A stretch of 64,000 nt of DNA from Vibrio caribbeanicus ATCC BAA-2122 (GCF_000165125.1 NZ_AEIU01000075.1:124001-188000); one strand, 5' to 3'; counted from the stretch's first letter, positions 18,097 through 27,348 are shown. The notes: a model not told the origin generated them from the letters alone. A program made the numbers and translations.

Positions 18097-18325
18097 TTTT
18101 TATCCTAAGTTAGCGGGCTGAATCGTAAATTCAGAGCTGTACGTATTGACGGCGGGATTATACATAAACTGGGCTAATTTAAACACAAATTTTGAAGGGG
18201 TTATCAATAATTTTACCTAGCTGACGATGGTGAGGTTTTGTCGTCAAGATTGTTGGATGATTTAATTACGGCTGAGTCAGTTAAAGTGGAGCAGTAAGGC
18301 GATTCGGTCTTGCCATCACCTTAGC

Positions 18326-18640
18326 TCAAAAGGTAAATTTTGAAATAGATTTTGGTGTACCAATATCGTTCTTGGGTAAAGAAAGTTTGTGAGAGCAAAA
18401 CTTAGCTATCTTTGATTCAAAATAGAATTCGACTTTGTCTGAATTCATAAAAGTGAGGCAATATGACGTTATAGAAGATTTTAGTACGCCATTGACTTCG
18501 AAGTCTTCTTTTAGCTCCTTAAAAGATTGAATTTGATGGTTGTGCATTCCGTCATTATAGAAAACGATATTGGTATTGAAGTCGGTAGACTTTAATAGGT
18601 CGAGCCCAATATGTAGGGAGTCAGAATTGATAATAATCAT
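18326..18640 (-). CDS. hypothetical protein
   Basis: 104 residues, AT-rich coding sequence, no signal peptide and no membrane segment. It is of mixed alpha/beta character with three cysteines. No family recognised. There is no ribosome binding site before the ATG, so it may be a spurious or decayed gene. It lies alone between trhO and the Hsp70 operon, and its composition is lower in GC than its neighbours, which could mean recent acquisition. Confidence 0.4.
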   Translation of the reverse strand: MIIINSDSLHIGLDLLKSTDFNTNIVFYNDGMHNHQIQSFKELKEDFEVNGVLKSSITSYCLTFMNSDKVEFYFESKIAKFCSHKLSLPKNDIGTPKSISKFTF

Positions 18641-18769
18641 ATAGCAGTCTTATTTATTGTAATTATTGATTTTTAAGTGTAACTTTTTATGTTTCAAAGT
18701 TGACAATTGTCGATAATATAAACCTGTATATTTTATAAATCAATCAATTGTTATTGGTTTTGGTGATAG

Positions 18770-18808
18770 AAATAAAGTGCCCTCACCAAGAATGAGGGCA
18801 CTTTATTT
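18770..18808. terminator. strong hairpin terminator
   Basis: A perfect 16-bp stem (18770-18785 with 18793-18808) around a 7-base loop, with A- and T-rich ends on both strands. It lies 107 bases after the stop of the large Hsp70 gene and probably ends the operon. It would also work for plus-strand transcripts. Confidence 0.85.
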
Positions 18809-18914
18809 GCTCATCGAATCTTGGAGTCAAGTCGACGACCGGTGGGTTAATTTTTCCGATTTCCATATCTTGTATTTATGGCGGCAATTCTTTATTGCAT
18901 AGGGTTCGTAAACC

Positions 18915-21719
18915 CTAGTCATTAATAATAATTAGGCCACTCGGTAGAGTGTCTCCATAAGCTCTCCGAGTTTCATTTTCAGTCAGTTCACTAACCTCTG
19001 CCACCAGCTCTATCCATTGCAGTGGACTCTTACTCGCCTTGAGTTTTTCTATGACTTTAGTTCTAGTTACCTCGGTTATATCTAGTAGTCTGTCTCCAGT
19101 TTTACGGCACATCATGACGCATGCAAAACCTATGATAGGTTGATCTAGCCAATCTTGCTCTAGGAGCTTTGGCAGCCATTGCTCCACTTGCTCTTTGGCG
19201 ATGACTCGATTTCGCTTACCGTCGAGAGGGACCCTTGATGCTAGTCGTCCGATTGCCCACCAATGTGCTTGTGAGTACAACGTGGTATTGATCGCCTTAC
19301 CTAAAAACCAACTGGACAGTAGAGTTTTATCTTCTGTTTCGAGTTGTTCCAAAGATGCAGCTAATCTAACCATTGATTCATAGCCCATATCATGAGATTG
19401 CTTTTTAACCTGAGGATTTTTCGTCGCGCCAGGATGGAGATACTTCGCTATATCTGCGAGGATTACTTCTTGTTGTTCTTGATTTAGGCCCCCAGATACT
19501 CTGCGCCAGAAAGTCCACCAATCTGTCCAACTTTGATGACTTTTAAATTGAATACCTTGAGGGTAGAGCGCCCACATTTGCTGAATTCGCCATGGATCCG
19601 TTTCGTCCCCAAACCCAGGCCTTAGCGTATAACCTGCTAAGCGAAGCCAAGATTTTTCATGCTGCTCTGAACGTCTTCGCCTTTTCTTTCCTAAGGAAAG
19701 ACTGTCAAATAATGAGCGGAGTACAGCAAAATCCCAACCTTCTCTCTCTCCTAGGCTTTTTTCCAACGAACGGCTCAGCGTTTTTATTTCTTGAGATGAG
19801 GCACTCTTTTTATTGCCGCTGTACACTCTGGAGATAAGCTCTTTGCTTTGTTCGAGCTTAGGGTGTAACTTTAATCCATGGTTGTTGATTCGGCCTTTGC
19901 TACGGATCTCGAACTCTAGTTGCCAACTTTTCTGCTTGTTGTTGACATCAGTACACAATAGTTTGAGTGTACCTAATTCGGTGAGTTTGCAAGATAGTTG
20001 TACCTCCACCCTCTCTTTCTGATTGGCTTTAAGAACAGCGTCGCTACCTTCCAAGCTCAATATATAGGGAGGTAGAGGAGTCAGGCTCTCTGGGTCGACA
20101 TCAATGAGCATTCCATTTTGAATCTTTTGACCTTCAAATTTTTTATCTGAGGTTGTCGAGAGAATGTTAAACCTCACTGGTTCGCCTATTGTCAGTGAAA
20201 AGCGCCGGCTGGAAAGGCGAATTTGCTGGTTTTCTTTTGTACCTTTGGCCAGAATACAAACAGCTTTACCTAAATCACTTTTATCACCCAAGTGCAGAAA
20301 ATAAGAGCGAGCCGCACCACCACCGATTTTGATATTCGCTCCTCGGCGGGACTTAGCAAACGCCACAGCTCCTAGAGCAACGGCATTGTTTGGATCTGGG
20401 TTATTTAAAAGGGTAATAGGGAAGGGGCTCCAGCTATTGAGAAGTTCTAAAGTACGTTGCTGTATCAAAGGACTGTTAAATACGCCACCATTGATTAAAA
20501 CTCCGGCCCGAATCTGTTCTCTTGCCCCTTCATTCAATTGTTTAAGTTTTGTAAAGTACTCTTGGTTATCTAGAAACTCTGCTAAGTGCCGACTGATTGC
20601 TGCATCACTAGCATAAGGTAAACCGAACTCTACCACAGCACCACGTTTTTTATGTGGGAACTCTTCTGGGGATGATAAAGGGAAAAAGCCCTCAAGAACA
20701 ATTTGTTGTACTTCCTCTCGGCTGAACTTGACGCTTTTAGTTCCGCCAACTAATTTTGATCCGCTGCCTAACATTGTTACTTGCGCAGACTCTTTTGCAT
20801 CCACTTGTAGTAAGCTTTCTTTAGCCTCACGAGTCTGTTGAATTAACTTGCTCATACTTGCAGCGTTGAGCTTTTCAGACTTATTGAGTCTTTGTTCAGA
20901 TAACATGGCCAAGGTCAGGTCGATGTTATCTCCTCCGAGCATCAGATGTTCTCCGACACCAATTCGGTTTAGATAGAGTTCGTCCTCGATATGCTGCGCT
21001 TCTACAAGACTAAGATCTGTAGTGCCCCCACCAATGTCACAAACTAAAACGAGCGGTATGTTTTGAAGCTGTTCTTTTGCCGTATGCTGGTGCCTAAAAT
21101 ACCAGTCGTAGCATACCGCCTGAGGTTCCTCCAATAACAATAGGTTATCTAAGCCAGCAAGCTTTGCCGCTTCGATAGTTAGCTTTCTTGCAGATTCATC
21201 AAAAGAAGCAGGGACAGTAACGACTAACTCTTGATCTTCAAGCTTTTGGCTTGGATGGTAATAGTTCCAAGCTTGCCTTATGTGATTGAGATAACTGGCG
21301 CTAGCGACAACTGGTGATACTTTATCTACGTCTTGGTTGCTGTTCCATGGAAGTATCTCTGCATGTCGATCAACCTTATTATGCGACAACCAGCTTTTTG
21401 CGCTAGAAACGTGCCTTCCTTCGGTTTGAGTGCTGAGAGTTTTCGCCCATTCTCCAATAATTACCTGTGGAATGTCCCCGGAAAGTACCTTGTCTCCCCA
21501 AGGCAAAGTGAGATCACCAGAGGTAACTTGCTTCTCAGCAGGGTGGTAGCGAAAAGAGGGTAAGACGGGTCTTCGAGCTACCTCTCCGGGACCGACCAAC
21601 TGATCGATCTCAAAAATGGATATCGGTGAATCTAAAAGATTGCCGCTGAGTGGACAAAAAGCGACGACGGTATTAGTTGTGCCGAGGTCGATACCCACTA
21701 AATAATGAGGAGATGTCAT
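18915..21719 (-). CDS. large Hsp70-like ATPase with DUF3731 C-terminus
   Basis: 934 residues. The N-terminal half is an actin-like Hsp70 nucleotide-binding domain: VGIDLGTTNTVVAF (phosphate 1, residues about 8-21), VCDIGGGTTDLSLVEA (phosphate 2, near 226) and LINGGVFNSPL (adenosine motif, near 412). A short beta-rich segment follows, in the place of the substrate-binding domain. The last 300 residues are the extra C-terminal domain that I take to be DUF3731 (WLRLAGYTLRPGFGDETDPW, WTDWWTFWRRVSGGL). A basic RRRR run sits near 695. At 934 residues it is far longer than DnaK. Client and partner are unknown; there is no DnaJ or GrpE gene nearby. It is the third gene of the operon, 186 bp behind the second. 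Confidence 0.88.
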   Translation of the reverse strand: MTSPHYLVGIDLGTTNTVVAFCPLSGNLLDSPISIFEIDQLVGPGEVARRPVLPSFRYHPAEKQVTSGDLTLPWGDKVLSGDIPQVIIGEWAKTLSTQTEGRHVSSAKSWLSHNKVDRHAEILPWNSNQDVDKVSPVVASASYLNHIRQAWNYYHPSQKLEDQELVVTVPASFDESARKLTIEAAKLAGLDNLLLLEEPQAVCYDWYFRHQHTAKEQLQNIPLVLVCDIGGGTTDLSLVEAQHIEDELYLNRIGVGEHLMLGGDNIDLTLAMLSEQRLNKSEKLNAASMSKLIQQTREAKESLLQVDAKESAQVTMLGSGSKLVGGTKSVKFSREEVQQIVLEGFFPLSSPEEFPHKKRGAVVEFGLPYASDAAISRHLAEFLDNQEYFTKLKQLNEGAREQIRAGVLINGGVFNSPLIQQRTLELLNSWSPFPITLLNNPDPNNAVALGAVAFAKSRRGANIKIGGGAARSYFLHLGDKSDLGKAVCILAKGTKENQQIRLSSRRFSLTIGEPVRFNILSTTSDKKFEGQKIQNGMLIDVDPESLTPLPPYILSLEGSDAVLKANQKERVEVQLSCKLTELGTLKLLCTDVNNKQKSWQLEFEIRSKGRINNHGLKLHPKLEQSKELISRVYSGNKKSASSQEIKTLSRSLEKSLGEREGWDFAVLRSLFDSLSLGKKRRRRSEQHEKSWLRLAGYTLRPGFGDETDPWRIQQMWALYPQGIQFKSHQSWTDWWTFWRRVSGGLNQEQQEVILADIAKYLHPGATKNPQVKKQSHDMGYESMVRLAASLEQLETEDKTLLSSWFLGKAINTTLYSQAHWWAIGRLASRVPLDGKRNRVIAKEQVEQWLPKLLEQDWLDQPIIGFACVMMCRKTGDRLLDITEVTRTKVIEKLKASKSPLQWIELVAEVSELTENETRRAYGDTLPSGLIIIND

Positions 21720-21873
21720 ATCGATACTGTGTCTTCATTTTCCATTGATTGAGTGAACGTACCCAAATTAATTAATGCCTATTTGTGTAAAGGGTTCACA
21801 AATTGCTGCGAAAATCATCTTGATAGGTTAACAGATCCTAGAGTTGGTATTTCGTTGAGTCTGATATAGGAAA

Positions 21874-21895
21874 CGCGGCGCCTTTTGACACCGCG
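21874..21895 (-). other. hairpin between the two Hsp70 genes
   Basis: A 7-bp GC-rich stem with one G-T pair (21874-21880 with 21889-21895, loop of 8), starting about ten bases after the stop of the upstream Hsp70 gene. On the minus strand it is followed only by TTTCC, so it may be a leaky terminator or an mRNA processing/stability element that lowers expression of the downstream gene. Confidence 0.5.
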
Positions 21896-21905
21896 AGTGT
21901 TCATT

Positions 21906-23807
21906 TTATCTCTCAGTTTCTTTTTGTTTTCTTACGTCGAACTCGACATGCCATTTTTGTTGGCTGTCTAGCGCAATAGCCTCAAGCTGGAGTGTGCCTA
22001 GTTCAGTCACTTTGGAAGATAATGTGACGGGTACAACATCCCCTATTTTTCGACCATCTGAAATAGGTAGAGTGACCTCAATCTCCGGCAACTCTTCCAA
22101 CTCGTCGGACTGCCAGTGCTCAAGGTGCGTACCTGCAAGATCATCACGACGTGTCTTTGAACCGTAAAATTGAAACGAGACAGGCTGGCCAATAATAAGA
22201 CCAAACTCTCGATTTGTGACCTCAGCTTGTGTTCCTTCTTCCATTCCAAAAGGAGCAACACATAGCGCTTCTAGAGGGGGCGTGATTCCGGGAATTGCGG
22301 GCATAGAGCTCTCTATGCCGACATAATAGCTCGAAGCAAGGCCACCACGTATACGTACGCCTTTCCCACGTCTGACTGAACCGTAGTAGGCAGCTCCGCA
22401 AGCAACAGAGAGGTCGAGGTCAACACCATCTAAGCATGTCGCTGATGGACTTTTAGCGTCTGATAACCAGATATTAATGGTCTTTTCTAGTCTATCGGCA
22501 AGTAATTCAGATTTTAAAACCCCACCGTTAAACAAGAGCACAGAGGGCTTAATAAAATCGACTTTTTCCTCTGCTCCCATTCCGGGTATGTTTGCAAATG
22601 GATTGAATCCCTCATCTTTATTGGCAGAATCGCTAGTTGCATTAGCTTGTTTTGTTAAAAAAGCAGCAATATGACGGGTAATTGCGGGGTCTTGAGCGTA
22701 AGGTAGTCCCATTTGAGTAAGGGCTCCTCTACTACGTTGGGTAGGCTGCTCTGAAATTTCAACCTGTGGGAAAAAGCCATCTATGAGGGTTTGTTGAACT
22801 TCTTCCTGTGTCAGTTCTGTTTTGAGCGTTGAGCCCAGTAGCTTTGAGCCTCGGCTGGGTACCACAATAGGAACCGAACCAATGCTAGTGTCATTCAATA
22901 AGGTTTCTTTCGCATCACGACAAGCGTGAGTAATCGCTTGAATTTGCCAGTTTTGAAGCTCTGTGCCTTGTTGGGAAAGTTTGAGCTTTAAGCGATAAGC
23001 TAAAGCGAGGTCCATATTATCGCCACCAAGGAGAATATGTTCACCAACAGCAATTCGGTTTAGTGTTAAGTTTCCATCTTGTTCTTCGACTTCAACTAAC
23101 GATAAATCCGTGGTGCCTCCTCCAATATCGACAACGAGAACAATATCACCGACGGAAACCTTATCTCGCCAGCTATCATTACTCTTGTCTATCCAGTGGT
23201 AGAGCGCAGCTTGAGGTTCTTCCAGCAGGGTTAAGTTTTTAAAACCAACATTATTCGCAGCTTCAGCCGTCAAATCTCTAGCGGCAGGGTCAAATGATGC
23301 GGGCACGGTTATGGTCACATCCTGATTTTGTAACAGGTTTTCGGGATGGAGGTGATTCCACGCAAATTTTAGGTGTTCTAGATATAGCTCAGTTGCTCTA
23401 AGAGGTGAAATCTTCTCAATATCATCTGGACTCCCGGCTGGCAAGAATTGTTCTCTTCTATTAACGCCAGCATGACACAGCCAAGATTTTGCACTGGAGA
23501 CCAGTCTAAGCGGAGTCTTCGCTCCTAGATTTCTTGCTATAGCACCAACAAGAGCAGTTGGTTCTGAAGTCCATGGTAAAACGCGAGAAGAAGGATTCAT
23601 TTCGTGTTCGTGTGGCTGATATAGAAACGAGCCCAACTGAGTTCTATTCTCAACAGTGCCAGGTGATGTTAATTGTGGAACCAACATTACCTGTGCTTGT
23701 GCTCCTTCTTGGGTTAGATCGGTGTAAGATAGAACACAGTGAGTTGTACCCAGATCGATCCCGACACTGAAAGATGTTTCTGTGCTTTGGCTAGTAGAAT
23801 CTATCAT
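21906..23807 (-). CDS. Hsp70-like ATPase
   Basis: 633 residues, DnaK-sized. It has the Hsp70 motifs SVGIDLGTTHCVLSY (phosphate 1, near 14), LVVDIGGGTTDLSLVEVEE (phosphate 2, near 228) and LLFNGGVLKSELL (adenosine motif, near 430). The C-terminal 130 residues are a short beta-sandwich-like part; the DnaK helical lid and the disordered EEVD-like tail are absent. An insertion near 400-415 (NKDEGFNPFANIPGMGAEEK) interrupts the nucleotide-binding domain. It is translationally coupled to the DUF2760 gene: the sequence TAATG contains the stop of one and the start of the other. It pairs with the large Hsp70 downstream, to which it is clearly paralogous in the first 500 residues. Confidence 0.88.
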   Translation of the reverse strand: MIDSTSQSTETSFSVGIDLGTTHCVLSYTDLTQEGAQAQVMLVPQLTSPGTVENRTQLGSFLYQPHEHEMNPSSRVLPWTSEPTALVGAIARNLGAKTPLRLVSSAKSWLCHAGVNRREQFLPAGSPDDIEKISPLRATELYLEHLKFAWNHLHPENLLQNQDVTITVPASFDPAARDLTAEAANNVGFKNLTLLEEPQAALYHWIDKSNDSWRDKVSVGDIVLVVDIGGGTTDLSLVEVEEQDGNLTLNRIAVGEHILLGGDNMDLALAYRLKLKLSQQGTELQNWQIQAITHACRDAKETLLNDTSIGSVPIVVPSRGSKLLGSTLKTELTQEEVQQTLIDGFFPQVEISEQPTQRSRGALTQMGLPYAQDPAITRHIAAFLTKQANATSDSANKDEGFNPFANIPGMGAEEKVDFIKPSVLLFNGGVLKSELLADRLEKTINIWLSDAKSPSATCLDGVDLDLSVACGAAYYGSVRRGKGVRIRGGLASSYYVGIESSMPAIPGITPPLEALCVAPFGMEEGTQAEVTNREFGLIIGQPVSFQFYGSKTRRDDLAGTHLEHWQSDELEELPEIEVTLPISDGRKIGDVVPVTLSSKVTELGTLQLEAIALDSQQKWHVEFDVRKQKETER

Positions 23808-24427
23808 TATAATTCAACCTCTGCAGGAGCCAGAATATTTGCATCGAAGTTTTCGCTGAGCTTGGGTAAAGATATGGAATCTACTCTCCAACCTTTGTGT
23901 ATTAGAGTGCCACTAAACGGCGCTTCTCCTGAAATATTTCCAGTTAACCTAATTTCTTGTGGGTTAAACCCGTTTTCTATTGTTATTTGGGTTTCTTCAT
24001 TCTCATCGCGAATGGGTTTCAGGGATAGATAGTCTGATAGTACTTTTCTTCCACCATTATGAATGACTCGTGCAGCAGCGCCGACTTCTTCATCGGAAAA
24101 TCCAGTAATGTCCTCACTGAGAAAATCAATTAAGCGAGATTCTTGCTGAATAATGGAGAGTAATTGTAAAGCCGAATCTGTATCTGCTGTTTTCAGTTTT
24201 GATTCAACTTCAACCACTTTCTCGACAACTTTTTCCACCTCGACAATTCTTTCTACTTCGACAATTGTTTCAACGGGCTTTTCTACCTCGACCAACTTTT
24301 CTACAGTTTTTTCGACGATTTTGGCTTTTCGAAAAACTGTGACTAGAAGAAGTAATATACTGGAAGCCACCAGACCTGCATGGAGCATATCAAATGTCTG
24401 AGGAACCATTTGTAAATCGAATGTCAT
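23807..24427 (-). CDS. DUF2760 membrane-anchored protein
   Basis: 206 residues from ATG 24427. It has one N-terminal membrane helix (LHAGLVASSILLLLVTVF, residues about 15-32), then a low-complexity linker of about 40 residues built from VEK, VEV and VER units, and a C-terminal DUF2760 domain: RLIDFLSEDITGFSDEEVGAAARVIH, then FNPQEIRLTGNISGEAPFSGTLIHKGW. The function of the family is unknown; it commonly sits next to Hsp70-like genes. Here it is the first gene of the operon and overlaps the first Hsp70 start by one base. A possible role is to place the two ATPases at the membrane. The frame extends 17 codons upstream, but that extension is basic and not family-like. Confidence 0.8.
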   Translation of the reverse strand: MTFDLQMVPQTFDMLHAGLVASSILLLLVTVFRKAKIVEKTVEKLVEVEKPVETIVEVERIVEVEKVVEKVVEVESKLKTADTDSALQLLSIIQQESRLIDFLSEDITGFSDEEVGAAARVIHNGGRKVLSDYLSLKPIRDENEETQITIENGFNPQEIRLTGNISGEAPFSGTLIHKGWRVDSISLPKLSENFDANILAPAEVEL

Positions 24428-24736
24428 GACAATTCTCTTTCTTGGTGAAATGGCAGATAAGTACCTGCGCATTCTCATTAACTGTTGAAGTTTTATTTTT
24501 CAAATGAGCGAAGATAATATCATATTGAACGCTCTTCACCGCTAAAAAACAGAGATTATCGAGCTTAAAAAAAACAACTGATTTTTTTTTAAACAAAAAT
24601 GGCCCCAAAAGGTGCTGATCACCACGAAAAATGAATCGATTTATAGGTGATATTGATTATTTCTTTGTGAGTCTCTTTACATATAGATATCATAAGTGTG
24701 TTTTTTCCCGATGTGGTGTTGAAATTTAGCAGTAAT
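24428..24736. other. divergent promoter region, DUF2760-Hsp70 operon and GGDEF gene
   Basis: A 309-bp AT-rich region with several homopolymer runs of A and T (around 24570-24600). No operator is recognised. An upstream in-frame GTG at 24698 could extend the GGDEF protein by 13 residues but lacks a ribosome binding site. Confidence 0.4.
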
Positions 24737-26266
24737 ATGCGAAATATATTCAAAATACAGCGAGCTTATCCACTTGCGACTCTCATCTTTCTAATGTTGG
24801 TCACCACTTATACAGCCTACTTTTACTATCAATCACAATATCAGTATTCAATATCATTAGTCGGTAAACTTGCTGAACAGCAAGCAGAGAATTTACAGCG
24901 AGTAGTAGAGAGTGATTTACATTTTATTGGGGCAGGAGCTAACTTCTTCCATTCAACTCAGCCAGAAGATTGGATTCGTTTCCCTATCTTTGCTGAGCAA
25001 ATAGTTTCGTCATCTGACACCTTGATCGCACTACAGTGGATGCCACGAATTGAAAAAAGTAATTTACCTCAGCACATAGCAAAAGTGCGTAAAACATTCC
25101 CTTTTTACAACATTTTCACCGTACCAAAAGATGGTGCTAAAACATTGGGATATATTTTAGAAAGTAGCAGTCCCATTTTTCCTGCCTCAGATGTTTACCC
25201 CAGAACTCCCTCCAATTTCAACGCACTTGGTTATTATTCCTCTAGGGAACGCTTTCAGTTAATAGTTGATGAAATTAGCCGTACAGGGATGCCGAGTGTG
25301 TCGGATAAGATAAGATTGCTGCAGGATGGTTTAGATAAAAGTATCGCAAAGACCGGCCTACTTGTTTATCACCCAGTGTTTAACGTCGAAGAACCTAAGC
25401 GGCTAATTGGTGTCGTTATCGGAGTAATAAGGTCGACTCGCTACTTTCAGTCTATTGTCTCAAGAACTGCCTCAGAGCATGAATTATTGGTGAGAGTAAC
25501 TGATCAAGGCTTCGATGCGGAGGACGATCCGATTTTATACCAAAGTAAAGGTTGGCAGGATAATATTGGTATTGAGATATCAAAAATTGTGCATTTGCCT
25601 AATCGCAATTGGCGAATTGACTTTAGGCTGCAGAAGAGTCTTTCAAGCAATAATCATATGACGCTCTGGGGTATTTACCTAGCAGGAATTATTATTTCGG
25701 TTATGTCAAGCTACATAGTTTGGCTTATGATCAGAGACAAACAGCACCTAGAAGTCCTACTCTCGGAGAGAACAGAAGAACTTCAATTTTTAGTCGATCA
25801 TGATGTGCTTACAGGAGTGTATAATCGCCGTGTTTTCACCCGCGTTTTAAGTGATATGATCATGCTGAATAAAAAATTTGCATTGATTGTTTTTGATATC
25901 GATAAATTCAAATCTATCAATGATAGGTATGGGCATATTGTTGGAGACGAAGTTTTAATTCACGTAGTGCAGGTTATACAAAAAGTTTTATTGAAAGACG
26001 ATGTCTTGGTAAGGACCGGTGGTGACGAGTTTTGTATCATATCCTCCATCTCTTCATACCCTTTGCTGAAAAAACATCTTAGTCATGTTTGTCATCAAGT
26101 GGCGTCATCCAATTACAAATCTAAAAATAATATCATCCGTTGTACGCTGAGTATTGGTGCGACGATTCGGGATAACGAGAGTTTGGAAGATCTTATTCAG
26201 TCATCCGATGCACAGCTTTATCATAGTAAGAAGGCGGGGAGAAATTGTGTTTCAATTGCCCAATAA
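24737..26266 (+). CDS. membrane diguanylate cyclase with CHASE-type sensor and GGDEF domain
   Basis: 509 residues from ATG 24737. Membrane helix 1 (YPLATLIFLMLVTTYTAYF) is followed by a periplasmic region of about 260 residues with CHASE features (ALQWMPRI, FPIFAEQI, GLLVYHPVF), membrane helix 2 (WGIYLAGIIISVMSSYIVWL), a short coiled linker, and GGDEF. The motif GGDEF is intact at residues 428-432, with DHDVLTGVYNRRVF and FDIDKFKSINDRYGH upstream, so it should make c-di-GMP. The RxxD inhibitory site five residues before GGDEF is not conserved (LKDD). No EAL domain. Ligand unknown. It is probably a single-gene unit. Confidence 0.9.
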   Translation: MRNIFKIQRAYPLATLIFLMLVTTYTAYFYYQSQYQYSISLVGKLAEQQAENLQRVVESDLHFIGAGANFFHSTQPEDWIRFPIFAEQIVSSSDTLIALQWMPRIEKSNLPQHIAKVRKTFPFYNIFTVPKDGAKTLGYILESSSPIFPASDVYPRTPSNFNALGYYSSRERFQLIVDEISRTGMPSVSDKIRLLQDGLDKSIAKTGLLVYHPVFNVEEPKRLIGVVIGVIRSTRYFQSIVSRTASEHELLVRVTDQGFDAEDDPILYQSKGWQDNIGIEISKIVHLPNRNWRIDFRLQKSLSSNNHMTLWGIYLAGIIISVMSSYIVWLMIRDKQHLEVLLSERTEELQFLVDHDVLTGVYNRRVFTRVLSDMIMLNKKFALIVFDIDKFKSINDRYGHIVGDEVLIHVVQVIQKVLLKDDVLVRTGGDEFCIISSISSYPLLKKHLSHVCHQVASSNYKSKNNIIRCTLSIGATIRDNESLEDLIQSSDAQLYHSKKAGRNCVSIAQ

Positions 26267-26354
26267 CCCATCAGTTGGCAATACGATAGTCGAGTTTTTT
26301 TTTAATCTCAGGTAGAATTTTACTCGAATAGAGAACGTTACCTAATGGGTGGTC

Positions 26355-26885
26355 ATGAATCATAATCGCGTAGTTTGTTTCGATTTGGAAATGTGTTGTT
26401 GGAATGAAAATGGTATTGGTAGAACAGGAGAGATAATCGAAATTGGTCTTGCTGAGATCGATCTTACCTCTGGTGAAATTGTTAAGCGGGCACAGTATTA
26501 TGTAAAGCCTGAAGCGGATGAAGTTTCCCAATTTTGTACTGAATTGACCGGTATTTCTCCACGTAAAATAGAGAAGCAGGGTCGTAGTTTGGGCGAAGTT
26601 TTGAACTCTATGAAAAAAAACTTTGGTGGCTCAAATAAGATTTACGCATCTTGGGGTAGAGATGATGTTATTTTGCAAAATGAATGTGCAAAAAAAGGTC
26701 TAGAAATGCCTTTCCGTGAGTTTATCAACTTGGCAACTTTATTCCGTATTCAAAATCGTCTCAAAGACAAAAGAGTGGGTCACAAGGTCGCACAAGAAAT
26801 GAAAGGAATTACATGGGAAGGAAGGCAACATTCAGGGTATGTCGATGCATACAACCTAGCTAAACTTGCCCTCGTTATGCTTTAA
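26355..26885 (+). CDS. DEDDh-type 3'-5' exonuclease
   Basis: 176 residues, RNase T / DNA polymerase III epsilon fold. Exo I motif FDLEMC (D10, E12), Exo II region TELTGISP with SWGRDD downstream, and the Exo III motif RQHSGYVDAYNLAKL with catalytic His and Asp. It is a stand-alone domain, in the size range of small exonucleases. It acts on nucleic-acid 3' ends; DNA or RNA preference cannot be told. I start at ATG 26355; an in-frame GTG six bases earlier is less likely. The stop is 16 bp from the stop of the TerB-like gene on the other strand. Confidence 0.87.
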   Translation: MNHNRVVCFDLEMCCWNENGIGRTGEIIEIGLAEIDLTSGEIVKRAQYYVKPEADEVSQFCTELTGISPRKIEKQGRSLGEVLNSMKKNFGGSNKIYASWGRDDVILQNECAKKGLEMPFREFINLATLFRIQNRLKDKRVGHKVAQEMKGITWEGRQHSGYVDAYNLAKLALVML

Positions 26886-26901
26886 AGTTTATGTAACTCT
26901 T

Positions 26902-27348
26902 TTATTGACCCTTGGCGTTAAGTTTTGCTCGAATAAATTCACTGTGATCAACATAAAGTAAGTCGGCGGTTTTTCTTATTACCATGTCCTCTAATGGATC
27001 AATGTGACCATCTGCGTTGGCCACTTCCCACATTGCTTTGATAAGCTCATAACGAGTATGTTCACTCAGACTCCGTAGTTGGGAAGTGAAATCATACAAT
27101 GATACCGAGGCTTTCGCACATTCTGCTGCTTTGTTCATAAGTTCATCAGCAACTATTTTTTCAATACCTAGTAAACGTGAAAGGAGTTTACGGTTTGCCT
27201 CTAACTCAGTGTCGTCGAGTTGATGATCGGCATTGGCAACTTCATAGAGAAGGCAAGCGATAGCTAAGTTTATATCGCCTTTAGCACTGTTTGGAACCTC
27301 TTCGATATCGAGCATTTGTTTAAATAAATTGGTCAGTGAATTAAACAT
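26902..27348 (-). CDS. TerB-like (tellurite resistance type) protein
   Basis: 148 residues, all-helical, with two TerB repeats each bearing an acidic metal-type motif: EVANADHQLDDTELEANRKLL and EVANADGHIDPLEDMVIRK. These ANAD.x.D.E segments are the conserved parts of the TerB family, thought to bind Ca or other metal. It is a single-domain cytosolic protein with no ter operon around it, so a role in tellurite resistance is not implied. The start at ATG 27348 has GGAG six to seven bases upstream; the ATG four codons earlier would lose it. Confidence 0.82.
   Translation of the reverse strand: MFNSLTNLFKQMLDIEEVPNSAKGDINLAIACLLYEVANADHQLDDTELEANRKLLSRLLGIEKIVADELMNKAAECAKASVSLYDFTSQLRSLSEHTRYELIKAMWEVANADGHIDPLEDMVIRKTADLLYVDHSEFIRAKLNAKGQ

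Noticed and set aside
18901-18916. Hairpin at the end of the large Hsp70 gene as a terminator
   Set aside because: The 6-bp stem overlaps the stop codon and is not followed by a T-run on the minus strand; the stronger hairpin at 18770-18808 is the better candidate.
24698-24736. Upstream GTG start of the GGDEF protein
   Set aside because: It would add 13 residues before the membrane helix and has no ribosome binding site; the ATG at 24737 gives a normal N-terminus.
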